A stretch of 64,000 nt of DNA from NCBI GenBank assembly GCA_016705545.1, contig JADIYA010000017.1, positions 1 through 64,000 of the forward strand, in the 5' to 3' direction. The DNA is from Flavobacteriales bacterium. Its GTDB lineage: Bacteria; Bacteroidota; Bacteroidia; Flavobacteriales_F; PHOS-HE28. The position numbers were made by a program, and so were the translations under genes. A model generated the notes under the pieces. That model did not search any database. It worked only from the letters and a program-made list of their open reading frames with translations, and was not told the origin of the DNA. Shown here in pieces: positions 18,896-26,144 of this stretch (its first letter is position 1; every line of letters starts with the position of its first letter).

Positions 18896-19489
18896 ATGGG
18901 CAAGCGCGGCTTCGACCTGATCGCATCGGCCTGCGCGCTGCTGGTGCTCTCCCCGCTCCTGCTGCTCATCGCTGCAGCCGTGGCCATCGAATCGCCGGGC
19001 GGCGCCTTCTTCCGACAGGTGCGCGTGGGCAAAGGCGGAAAGGAATTCCGGCTGCTGAAGTTCCGCACCATGCGGCTGGGCAGCGAGGCCGGCGGCCAGA
19101 TCACCGTGGGCGGCCGCGATCCACGCATCACGCGCATCGGCTACGTGCTGCGTAAGACCAAGCTCGATGAACTGCCGCAGCTGCTGAACATCGTTGTGGG
19201 CGAAATGAGCGTCGTGGGCCCACGTCCCGAAGTGCCGCGCTACGTGGCGCTCTATTCCGAAGAGCAACGGCAGGTCCTCAGCGTCAGGCCTGGACTCACC
19301 AGCCTGGCGAGCATCGCGTACATCGACGAGAACGAAGTGCTGGGCCGCGCCAGCGATCCAGAACGCGTGTACGTGGACGAGGTGATGCCTGCGAAGCTCG
19401 CCCTGGATCTGCGGTACGTGCGCGAGCGCAGCATGCGGCTCGATCTGCGGATCATCGCTCGAACCGCGCTTCGCTTGTTCAACCGATGA
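18896..19489 (+). CDS. undecaprenyl-phosphate sugar phosphotransferase-type glycosyltransferase
   Basis: The 197-residue protein is a minimal bacterial sugar transferase (WcaJ/EpsL/PglC type): one N-terminal hydrophobic hairpin, then KFRTM, the DPRITRIGYVLRKTKLDELPQ region and VGPRPEVPRY. It transfers a sugar phosphate from a nucleotide sugar to undecaprenyl phosphate, starting a lipid-linked glycan. The ATG at 18896 is chosen because homology starts with GKRGFDL. A TTCCTTCG box ends four bases upstream. It overlaps the next gene by ATGA. Confidence 0.92.
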   Translation: MGKRGFDLIASACALLVLSPLLLLIAAAVAIESPGGAFFRQVRVGKGGKEFRLLKFRTMRLGSEAGGQITVGGRDPRITRIGYVLRKTKLDELPQLLNIVVGEMSVVGPRPEVPRYVALYSEEQRQVLSVRPGLTSLASIAYIDENEVLGRASDPERVYVDEVMPAKLALDLRYVRERSMRLDLRIIARTALRLFNR

Positions 19490-20943
19490 CGGCACCGGAC
19501 CTTCCTTCCCCGGTTCGACGCATCGCTTTACTCGGAGCACTCGCCCTATCCATCGCCGCCATCTTCTCCATCGGCCCCTTCCATGCCGATGAGCACTTCC
19601 AGATCCTCGAGTTCGCTGGTTGGAAGCTGGGCATCACCCCGGAAACGGACCTCACCTGGGAATTCGGCGCGCGCCTCCGACCGGCGCTTCAGCCTGCCAT
19701 GGCGGTGATGGTGCATCGCTTAATGAATGCCGTTGGCTTCGACGACCCTTACGCCACCTCACTCCTACTGCGTCTGTTCACTGCAGCGCTCGCATGGTCC
19801 GGCGCTGTGCTCCTGTTCAACCGGCGGCTTCGCGATGACCCCGCGCTTCAGCAGCCCCGCCTGCGGAGCACCTATGCAGCGCTCGCATTCCTGCTCTGGT
19901 TCGGGGTGTTCGCGGCAGTGCGGTTCTCCTCCGAGGGGCTTTCGGCCGCGCTCTTCCTCATCGGCTTCGCGCACGTGGTGCATGGCAATGGTCAGCGTTC
20001 GCGCGCATGGCTGCTCGGTGGACTGCTCATCGGCTTGGCCTGCGTGGCGCGCGTGCAAATGGGCTTCATGGTGATCGGCCTGGTGGGTTGGTGCCTGCTG
20101 GTGAAGCGAGCGGCCTTGCCCAAACTGAGCGTATTGGTCGCGGGTGTGGTGGCGGCGCAACTTATCGGCCTTCTGATCGACCGTTGGTTCTATGGTGAAT
20201 GGGTATTCACCGCATGGAACTACTTCGAGCAGAACATCATCGCCGGAAAGGCAGCGTCCTTCGGCACCGAGCCATGGTGGTGGTATTTCACGCAAATCAC
20301 AGAGCGCGCAGTTCCGCCCTTCAGCATCGCCTTCATCGCATTGCCGCTGCTTGCCAATGTCTTCCGCCGAAGGGATCCCGTTGTCTGGGCCGCATTGCCA
20401 TTCCTCTTGGCGCATCTGTCGATCGGCCACAAAGAGCTTCGCTTCCTCTTCCCGCTGATCCCCTTCCTTCCGGCGCTTGTGGTGCTAGGCGCGCATGCGG
20501 CACTTGAGCAAGGTTGGTTCAAGCGCTTCAACGATCGATGGTGGCGCGTGCTCCGCATCGTTCTCGTCATCGTGCATGTGCCGCTTCTATTGGTCGTGCT
20601 CCTCAAACCTGCGAATGAGGATGCCGTGTTGCGCGAAGCGATCCACGATTCGGCCTCTGAACCGATGACCCTCGTGCATGAAGGCCGACAGCCTTTCGCG
20701 CAGGAGCACCCGGTGTGGTTCGGCAGGCCACTCGGGCTTCGATTCGCCTTGCGCGATGAGGGCTGGCCCGATGAATCAGCCTTTCTCCTGCTCACGCTGG
20801 ATCAATCACCCGCGCTGCCAACAGGATTCATCGCGCGTGAATGCTTCGCTTCCTATCCGGCTTGGGCAAAGCGAATCAACATCGGCGGCTGGGCCGATCG
20901 CACCGACCGCTGGGTGCTTTGGAAGGTGAGGCGAGATGAATAG
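19486..20943 (+). CDS. GT22-like (Alg9/GPI-mannosyltransferase type) membrane glycosyltransferase
   Basis: The 485-residue protein has about ten membrane helices. Its first loop contains HADEHFQILEFAGWKLG and then DLTWEFGARLRPALQP, which matches the acidic pair and LTWE..R..L pattern of family 22 mannosyltransferases that use polyprenyl-phosphate sugars. HKELRFLFPLIPFLP later in the protein is the equivalent of HKE.RF, also conserved in that family. The four-base overlap with the sugar transferase suggests that both act in one glycan pathway. The actual sugar is not known. Confidence 0.82.
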   Translation: MTAPDLPSPVRRIALLGALALSIAAIFSIGPFHADEHFQILEFAGWKLGITPETDLTWEFGARLRPALQPAMAVMVHRLMNAVGFDDPYATSLLLRLFTAALAWSGAVLLFNRRLRDDPALQQPRLRSTYAALAFLLWFGVFAAVRFSSEGLSAALFLIGFAHVVHGNGQRSRAWLLGGLLIGLACVARVQMGFMVIGLVGWCLLVKRAALPKLSVLVAGVVAAQLIGLLIDRWFYGEWVFTAWNYFEQNIIAGKAASFGTEPWWWYFTQITERAVPPFSIAFIALPLLANVFRRRDPVVWAALPFLLAHLSIGHKELRFLFPLIPFLPALVVLGAHAALEQGWFKRFNDRWWRVLRIVLVIVHVPLLLVVLLKPANEDAVLREAIHDSASEPMTLVHEGRQPFAQEHPVWFGRPLGLRFALRDEGWPDESAFLLLTLDQSPALPTGFIARECFASYPAWAKRINIGGWADRTDRWVLWKVRRDE

Positions 20944-20951
20944 GTAGGCCT

Positions 20952-21839
20952 TTATCCCTCAACCCTGCCGAGCATATCCCTCAGCTTCTCCAGGTCGGCG
21001 GCGCGCTCACTGTCGCCCATCTTGCTGTAGCTGTTAGCCAGGTTGTTCAGCTGGCGGCGGATGATGTCGATGTTGGTGCAGGGCTGATAGAAGCTCGGGC
21101 GTGGCTCGATCTTCAGCTTCGAAAGGAACTCGTTGATCTCGTTGCGACCGAGGATATCGCCTTGGCTGAAGGCATTCACATAGAAGAGTACGCTCTCCTC
21201 GCCTTGCTGGCCGGCATCCGCACCGCCGATGCTCTCCTCATCGAGATAGGCGAGCACGAAATGATTGGGCAGGTTCACGCCGCGCATGGGCAGACCCAGG
21301 TCCTCAGCGAGCACCTGATAGATGATGGCCAGCGAGAGCGGATTGCCCTTGCGGCTGTCGAGCACCTCGTTGATGTAGCTGTTCTGCGGCGCGTGGTAGT
21401 TGCGCTTATTGCCCTTGAAGCCATGGACCTGGAAGAAGATGTGGTTGAACACGCGCACCTTCTCGAAGGCCGTCAGGTGGTCATTCAGCTCGAGCCAGAT
21501 GTCCTGCCGGATCGCAGCCAGCCGCGCCTTCACCTTCTGCTCATCCATGTCGGGGTAGCGGTAGCGGCTGATGACCAACGCGCCCTCGAGCAGGTCCTCT
21601 CCGCCTGCTTCGTACCAGGCCTTGAGGCGGTCGGTCACGCGGCTCAGGTGGATAGTGTGCAAAAGGTCCTCGACGCGGTTGCGGAAGAGGTCTCCGAAAT
21701 CATCCACCTCCCAGGCCCGCTCCAGTTCCGGCACGATGTCGTCGCCCAGCTGCACGATGCGGTCGCGCACTTGGGTGTAAATGGTCTCGTCGGGATCGTC
21801 AATCAGGGTGATCAGCGCGCGGATCTCGTTGTTGCCCAT
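20952..21839 (-). CDS. SirB1/transglutaminase-like family protein
   Basis: The 295-residue cytosolic protein has a helical HEAT-like N-terminal third and a SirB1-type transglutaminase-like core: NHIFFQVHGFKGN, then RKGNPLSLAIIYQVLAEDLGLPMRGVNLPNHFVLAY. The sequence keeps the family His but I see no clear catalytic Cys, so it may be non-enzymatic. The C-terminal end has TPR-like features. The function is unknown. It converges on the glycosyltransferase gene with eight bases between the stops. Confidence 0.82.
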   Translation of the reverse strand: MGNNEIRALITLIDDPDETIYTQVRDRIVQLGDDIVPELERAWEVDDFGDLFRNRVEDLLHTIHLSRVTDRLKAWYEAGGEDLLEGALVISRYRYPDMDEQKVKARLAAIRQDIWLELNDHLTAFEKVRVFNHIFFQVHGFKGNKRNYHAPQNSYINEVLDSRKGNPLSLAIIYQVLAEDLGLPMRGVNLPNHFVLAYLDEESIGGADAGQQGEESVLFYVNAFSQGDILGRNEINEFLSKLKIEPRPSFYQPCTNIDIIRRQLNNLANSYSKMGDSERAADLEKLRDMLGRVEG

Positions 21840-22034
21840 GTGATCGCCGGGTAAGCGGCTCGGAGCGAAAGCTATCGGGGCGCGGAGGGGTGTCCTGTGC
21901 CTTCAGCACGCATGTTTCAGCGGGCGTCTGTTGATGGCGCTTGATACACGAGCGGACTGAACAGGCGCTTGTGGAAAGGCTGTGCCATTGGATCTGCCGC
22001 AGTAGATGTCAGCATTCATCAAGTGACGCAATCC

Positions 22035-22166
22035 CTATTCGCGTGCCTGCTTGCTACAGCCGCCAGCGCATGACGCGATCGAGTCCTGGCCGATGATGAA
22101 GACTTGAGCCTTTGCGTCAAGCGAGATCAGCGACAGGACGCTGAGCATACCAGCCAACTTTCTCAT
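22035..22166 (-). pseudogene. 43-codon secreted ORF, possibly the remnant of a larger secreted protein
   Basis: Within the 435-base gap 21840-22274, the minus strand encodes a 43-residue product that starts MRKLAGMLSVLSL and has a classical signal peptide with cleavage expected after DAKA. The mature start QVFIIGQDSIASCAGG resembles the first strands of bacteroidete secreted CUB/adhesin proteins, but the frame stops 22 residues after the expected cleavage site. A TACCTTCG box lies about 18 bases upstream, near 22184-22191. It may be the stub of a truncated secreted protein or a real small secreted peptide. I see nothing else in the gap. Confidence 0.35.
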
Positions 22167-22274
22167 AGGCACGGGAATTTGTCGAATCGAAGGTATGCGT
22201 GTAGGCTATTGCAAGCCCACCGATGGCTGCTCGTGCGCCACCTATGGATAAGCAGGAGCCGACTGCACGCTGCC

Positions 22275-23174
22275 CTAACCCGCCAACCGCTCCAGCACCT
22301 CCCCGATCATGCGGTCAATCGCCGCGTGGTGGTCCTTGCTGTAATCTTTGCGCAGGCGGTTAGCCACCACCGTGCACACGGTGCAGGTGCGATGGCCCAA
22401 GAGGCCTCCGAGGCCGTAAAGCGCGCTGGTCTCCATCTCGTAGTTGCATGCGCGTAGATCCTCGTGCGCGAAGGCGCTGATGCGCTCGTTCAGTCCATCG
22501 ACGGAAGGCAGTATGCGCAGTTGGCGCCCTTGCGGGCCGTAGAAACCGCCGGAGGTGATGGTGATGCCGACGGTATTGCCGTGGCCGAGGCGCTCGATGA
22601 GTTCCTTATCGCCCGCGGCTACGTATGGCACCGGAAGGTTATCCGGCCATTCGCAATGCGCGAGGAAGCCGTTGAGCAGCCGGTTCTCGGCATCGGTGTT
22701 CTCGTAGGCGTAGTAGTGCAGCACGTTGTCGAGGCCAACGCCGAACGCGCTCACGATGCGGCTGTCAACGGGGATGTCCTCCTGCAATGATCCGCAGGTG
22801 CCGAGCCGCACGATGCGAAGGCGCTTGTGATCGCGCTTGGGCGAGCGCGAGGCCAGATCGATGTTCACCAGCGCGTCGAGCTCGTTGAGTACGATGTCGA
22901 TGTTGTCCGTGCCGATGCCTGTGCTGAGCGCGGTGATGTGCATGCCGTGGTACACGCCGGTGTGCGCCACGAATTCGCGGTTCTGCACGCGGTGCTCGAT
23001 GCGCTCGAAGTGGCGGCTCACCTTCTCCACGCGTCCTTGATCACCTACGACGATGATCAGGTCGCCGAGCTGCTCGGGCCGCAAGGCGAGGTGATAGACG
23101 GAGCCGTCGGGATTCAGGACGAGCTCGCTGGGCTCGAGCACGGTGCCGGGTTCAGTGAGGGTGATGGCGTGCAT
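22275..23174 (-). CDS. uridine phosphorylase-like nucleoside phosphorylase
   Basis: The 299-residue protein belongs to the PNP/UDP phosphorylase family 1: a phosphate-binding GDQGRVEKVSRHFE segment, RLGTCGSLQ, and the nucleoside-binding METSALYGLGGLLGH segment. It cleaves a nucleoside with phosphate, most likely uridine, in salvage. The ATG at 23172-23174 (MHAITLTEP) is preferred; the frame extends upstream through a hairpin region that is unlikely to be coding. Confidence 0.88.
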   Translation of the reverse strand: MHAITLTEPGTVLEPSELVLNPDGSVYHLALRPEQLGDLIIVVGDQGRVEKVSRHFERIEHRVQNREFVAHTGVYHGMHITALSTGIGTDNIDIVLNELDALVNIDLASRSPKRDHKRLRIVRLGTCGSLQEDIPVDSRIVSAFGVGLDNVLHYYAYENTDAENRLLNGFLAHCEWPDNLPVPYVAAGDKELIERLGHGNTVGITITSGGFYGPQGRQLRILPSVDGLNERISAFAHEDLRACNYEMETSALYGLGGLLGHRTCTVCTVVANRLRKDYSKDHHAAIDRMIGEVLERLAG

Positions 23175-23218
23175 GGCGCTTGGCGAACGGTTGAGGATTG
23201 AAGGTTGGGCGGGTTGAG

Positions 23219-23240
23219 GGTTGCCCGGTAACCGGCAACC
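23219..23240. repeat. intergenic hairpin, perfect seven-pair stem
   Basis: GGTTGCC and GGCAACC flank an eight-base loop between the DUF4197 stop and the phosphorylase start. It sits in a run of GGTTG-like words (23190-23222). It may be a terminator or a repetitive extragenic element; no T tract follows on either strand. Confidence 0.4.
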
Positions 23241-23252
23241 GACAGCGTTCAT

Positions 23253-23978
23253 CTATTGCACTCCGAATACTTTCTGCAACAGCGCCGTCGTGCGGGCCAG
23301 GGGATCAATGCGGATGCGCCTCTCTTCTTGCGCGAGCACGGTGAAGAGGCCTTGCAAGGCCTTGTCGGTCACATAGGCATCGAGGTCGGGGTTCACGGCC
23401 TTTCCGCCTGTGAGCAAAGTGGCCGTGTTGTAGGCCGTTGCCAACGGCTGCCAATAGCTGGTGAGGGCCACTTGCTGCGTGGCGTTCTGCACCACGGGGG
23501 CGAATCGCGCGCGCAAGGCCCCGCTCGTTCTCTCCCGCAGGAAGTTGGTGGCCGCGTTCTCCCCGCCGCGCAGGATGGTGAAGCCGTCCTGGATCGTCAT
23601 GCTCGTGATGGCATCCACGAAGACCGGCACGGCTTCCTTCGCCGCCGCCTCCGCCGCCTTGTTCAAGGTGCGCTCGAAATCCTCGATCGGCTTGGTGATG
23701 CCCAAGTCAAGGAGCGTGTTCTTCACCTTGATCGCTTCCTCCGGGAATGGCACGCGGATGAGCGCATTGCCCCAGAAGCCATCGGCGGCGCTGGTGCTGC
23801 TCACGGCGCGTTCAGCGCCCACGCGCAAGGCCTCCTTCAGGCCAGCGATCACCTCTTCGTTGCTGAGCGCTGAAGGCGTGCCCGAGGAGCCCAGAATGGT
23901 CTGCAGGTCCTGCGGGGAGCAGGCCGTCAGCGTCAGGGCGAGCGCCATCACAGCGCAACGGATCATCGGCTTCCTCAT
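23253..23978 (-). CDS. DUF4197 lipoprotein
   Basis: The 241-residue protein begins MRKPMIRCAVMALALTLTAC, a lipoprotein signal with Cys in a TAC lipobox. The rest is helical and fits DUF4197: IKVKNTLLDLG, SMTIQDGFTILRGGENAATNFLRE and LATAYNTA near the end. The role is unknown; members are periplasmic or membrane-anchored. The ATG overlaps the TGA of the thioesterase gene (ATGA), which fixes the start and implies coupling. Confidence 0.87.
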   Translation of the reverse strand: MRKPMIRCAVMALALTLTACSPQDLQTILGSSGTPSALSNEEVIAGLKEALRVGAERAVSSTSAADGFWGNALIRVPFPEEAIKVKNTLLDLGITKPIEDFERTLNKAAEAAAKEAVPVFVDAITSMTIQDGFTILRGGENAATNFLRERTSGALRARFAPVVQNATQQVALTSYWQPLATAYNTATLLTGGKAVNPDLDAYVTDKALQGLFTVLAQEERRIRIDPLARTTALLQKVFGVQ

Positions 23979-24388
23979 GGTTCTCTGAGTTTCTCCAACG
24001 CAGAGCGCCACTCCGGGAACAGATCAATGGAACGGTTCGCCGCGTAGTCGAAGCAGACCATCACGCTGCGCCCTTCAGCGCACACCTCCTGCTGTTCATC
24101 CTTCAAGCGGATGATGCGATAGTGCAGGTCGAAGCTCTTGGTGCCGATGCGCCCGGCGAGGCATTCGGCTACAATGCGGTCGCGCAGATGAATGGGCTGG
24201 CGGTAATCGACCTCATTGCGCGCCAGGATCAGGCCCTGCCTCTTCCAATCGTGGTCGGGTGCGATGAAGCGCCGCAGCAGCTCCATGCGGGCCAGCTCGA
24301 ACCATTGCAGGTACACGGCATTGTGGACGTGGTGCGCCATATCCACGTCGGCGAAGCGGATCTGGATGGGCACGTTGGCTATCGGCAT
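23975..24388 (-). CDS. acyl-CoA thioesterase, hotdog family
   Basis: The 137-residue product has the hotdog motif IRFADVDMAHHVHNAVYLQWFE with the catalytic Asp, followed by the strand region NEVDYRQPIHLRDRI. It is a paralogue of the protein at 669. The ATG at 24386-24388 is favoured over an upstream GTG because a CATCTTCG box ends four bases before it. It is followed by the DUF4197 gene with a four-base overlap. Confidence 0.85.
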   Translation of the reverse strand: MPIANVPIQIRFADVDMAHHVHNAVYLQWFELARMELLRRFIAPDHDWKRQGLILARNEVDYRQPIHLRDRIVAECLAGRIGTKSFDLHYRIIRLKDEQQEVCAEGRSVMVCFDYAANRSIDLFPEWRSALEKLREP

Positions 24389-24415
24389 GCGGCGAAGATG
24401 GCGCAGTGGCACGGC

Positions 24416-25657
24416 TCAGGCGATAACGGCTCCCTCGCCGATCCGGAACTCTCGCGCGGCCATCTCCGCGATATGGCTTCCGATGGCCAAAGCCGCTGTA
24501 GCCGCTGGCGAAGGCGCGTTGAGCACGTGGATGTGATTGCCGCGCCGCTCGATCCGGAAATCATCGACCATGTTCCCGTCCGTGCCCAACAGCATGGCGC
24601 GAACGCCCGCGCGGCCCGGCTCGATGTCATCCATGCTTAGGGAAGGGATCAATCGCTGAAGGGTCTTCAGGAAGAGCTTCTTCGAGAACGCGCGGCGGTA
24701 CTCGTTGATCCCGTAGCCCATATTGCGCAGGAAGAGCTTCCAGGTGCCGCCGTAGGTGAGCGCATCCACGGTGTCGCGGAGGTCGAAGTCGGTCTTGCCA
24801 TAGCCCTCGCGCTTGAAGGTGAACACGGCATTGGGCCCGCATTCGATGCTGCCATCGGTCATGCGCGTGAAGTGGACGCCGAGGAAGGGGAAGCGTGGGT
24901 CGGGCACCGGATAGATGAGGTGCTTCACCTTGTGCTTGCCCTGTTCGGTGAGCTCGTAGTAGTCGCCCCGGAAGCCGACGATCCGCTCACGGACCACGGC
25001 TCCATCGGCCTTGGCCAGGCGGTCGCTCTGCAAGCCGCCGCAGAAGATGGCATAGCGCGTCTGGTGCGTGCCGTTGCTGGTGCGAACGTCCGAGCCCTTG
25101 TCGCCGGATGCGATGCCGAGGCATTCCTCGCCCAGCGCCACGCGGCTCTCCGGCTGAAGAGCCAGTGCCAGCTCGGCCATCTTGTTGGTGGCGCCGCGGA
25201 AGTCGATGATGCCGGTGCAGCCCACATGCACCCCCGCGATGCCCAAGCAATGCGGCTCGATCTCCCGGATCTCATCGGCAGTGACCTTGCGCATGTCCTC
25301 GATGCCGTTGGCCATGCCGGTGTTGAAGATCTTCTCCAGGCGCGGCAGTTCCTCCGTGTCCGTTGCCACGATCAGCTTGCCGCAGATATCGTGCTTCACG
25401 CCGTGCTGCTTCGCAAAGGCCACCAGTTCGCGCCGGCCATCGACGCAGTTCTTCGCCTTGTGGCTGCCCGGCTTGTAGTAGATGCCGCTGTGGATCACGC
25501 CGCTGTTGTTGCCGGTCTGGTGGCCGGCCAGGGCCTTCTCCTTCTCCAAGAGGAGAATGCGGAAGTGCGGGAATCGCGCTTGCAGCTTATACAGCGTGGC
25601 CGCGCCTACGATGCCTCCGCCCACGATCACCATGTCCCATGTGCGCTCGTTGCTCAT
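24416..25657 (-). CDS. lhgO: L-2-hydroxyglutarate oxidase (FAD)
   Basis: The 413-residue FAD-dependent oxidoreductase begins MSNERTWDMVIVGGGIVGAATLYKL with a dinucleotide-binding GxGxxG motif. It has GNNSGVIHSGIYYKPGSHKAKNC (read as two adjacent motifs), CGKLIVATDTEELPRL and LGVHFTRMTDGSIECGPNAV, characteristic of LhgO/L2HGDH. The enzyme oxidises L-2-hydroxyglutarate to 2-oxoglutarate, passing electrons to the quinone pool at the membrane. The start is fixed by the flavin motif. A GATCTTCG box ends five bases upstream. It is divergent from smpB. Confidence 0.93.
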   Translation of the reverse strand: MSNERTWDMVIVGGGIVGAATLYKLQARFPHFRILLLEKEKALAGHQTGNNSGVIHSGIYYKPGSHKAKNCVDGRRELVAFAKQHGVKHDICGKLIVATDTEELPRLEKIFNTGMANGIEDMRKVTADEIREIEPHCLGIAGVHVGCTGIIDFRGATNKMAELALALQPESRVALGEECLGIASGDKGSDVRTSNGTHQTRYAIFCGGLQSDRLAKADGAVVRERIVGFRGDYYELTEQGKHKVKHLIYPVPDPRFPFLGVHFTRMTDGSIECGPNAVFTFKREGYGKTDFDLRDTVDALTYGGTWKLFLRNMGYGINEYRRAFSKKLFLKTLQRLIPSLSMDDIEPGRAGVRAMLLGTDGNMVDDFRIERRGNHIHVLNAPSPAATAALAIGSHIAEMAAREFRIGEGAVIA

Positions 25658-25662
25658 GGGGG

Positions 25663-25685
25663 CGAAGATCGCGCGGTTAGCTTCG
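25663..25685. promoter_or_regulatory. compact divergent promoter between lhgO and smpB
   Basis: Only 37 bases separate the two start codons. The minus strand carries GATCTTCG (25663-25670) five bases before lhgO, and the plus strand carries TAGCTTCG (25678-25685) nine bases before smpB. The -33 regions of each must therefore lie inside the coding start of the other gene. Confidence 0.45.
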
Positions 25686-25694
25686 CCGCCATCC

Positions 25695-26144
25695 ATGGCG
25701 CAGCGCACCACGCCCGAAGTGAAGAACCGCAGGGCCGGCTTCGAGTACCACCTGCTCGACAGCTATGTGTGCGGCATGGTGCTGCAGGGCAGCGAGATCA
25801 AGAGCATCCGAGCCAACGGGGCCAGCATCAATGAGGCCTTCTGCGCCTTCGCCGGGCCGGACCTCGTGGTGCGCAACATGCAGATCAACCCCTACGGCAG
25901 CAATCCGCATTTCGTGCATGAGCCCAATCGCGACCGCAAGCTCCTGCTGCACCGCACCGAGCTGGCCAAGCTCAAGCGCAAGCTCAAGGACACGGGCATG
26001 ACCATCGTCCCTGTGCGCCTCTTCATCGGTGAGAGCGGCTATGCCAAGCTCGAGATCGCACTGGCCAAGGGGAAGAAGACCTTCGACAAGCGCGAGAGCA
26101 TCAAGGCGCGTGACGTGCAGCGCGATATCGACCGCGAACGGTGA
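25695..26144 (+). CDS. smpB: SsrA-binding protein SmpB
   Basis: The 149-residue protein shows the SmpB beta-barrel motifs YHLLDSYVCGMVLQGSEIKS and GKKTFDKRESIKARD, with a short basic tail. It binds tmRNA and brings it to stalled ribosomes for trans-translation. ATG 25695 gives the standard length. The tmRNA gene itself is not in this window as far as I can see. The stop codon overlaps the next ATG by one base (TGATG). Confidence 0.97.
   Translation: MAQRTTPEVKNRRAGFEYHLLDSYVCGMVLQGSEIKSIRANGASINEAFCAFAGPDLVVRNMQINPYGSNPHFVHEPNRDRKLLLHRTELAKLKRKLKDTGMTIVPVRLFIGESGYAKLEIALAKGKKTFDKRESIKARDVQRDIDRER

Noticed and set aside
22104..22457. 117-codon plus-strand ORF in the gap before the nucleoside phosphorylase
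   Set aside because: It runs into the antisense of the phosphorylase and has no start context; the minus-strand 43-codon ORF explains the gap better.
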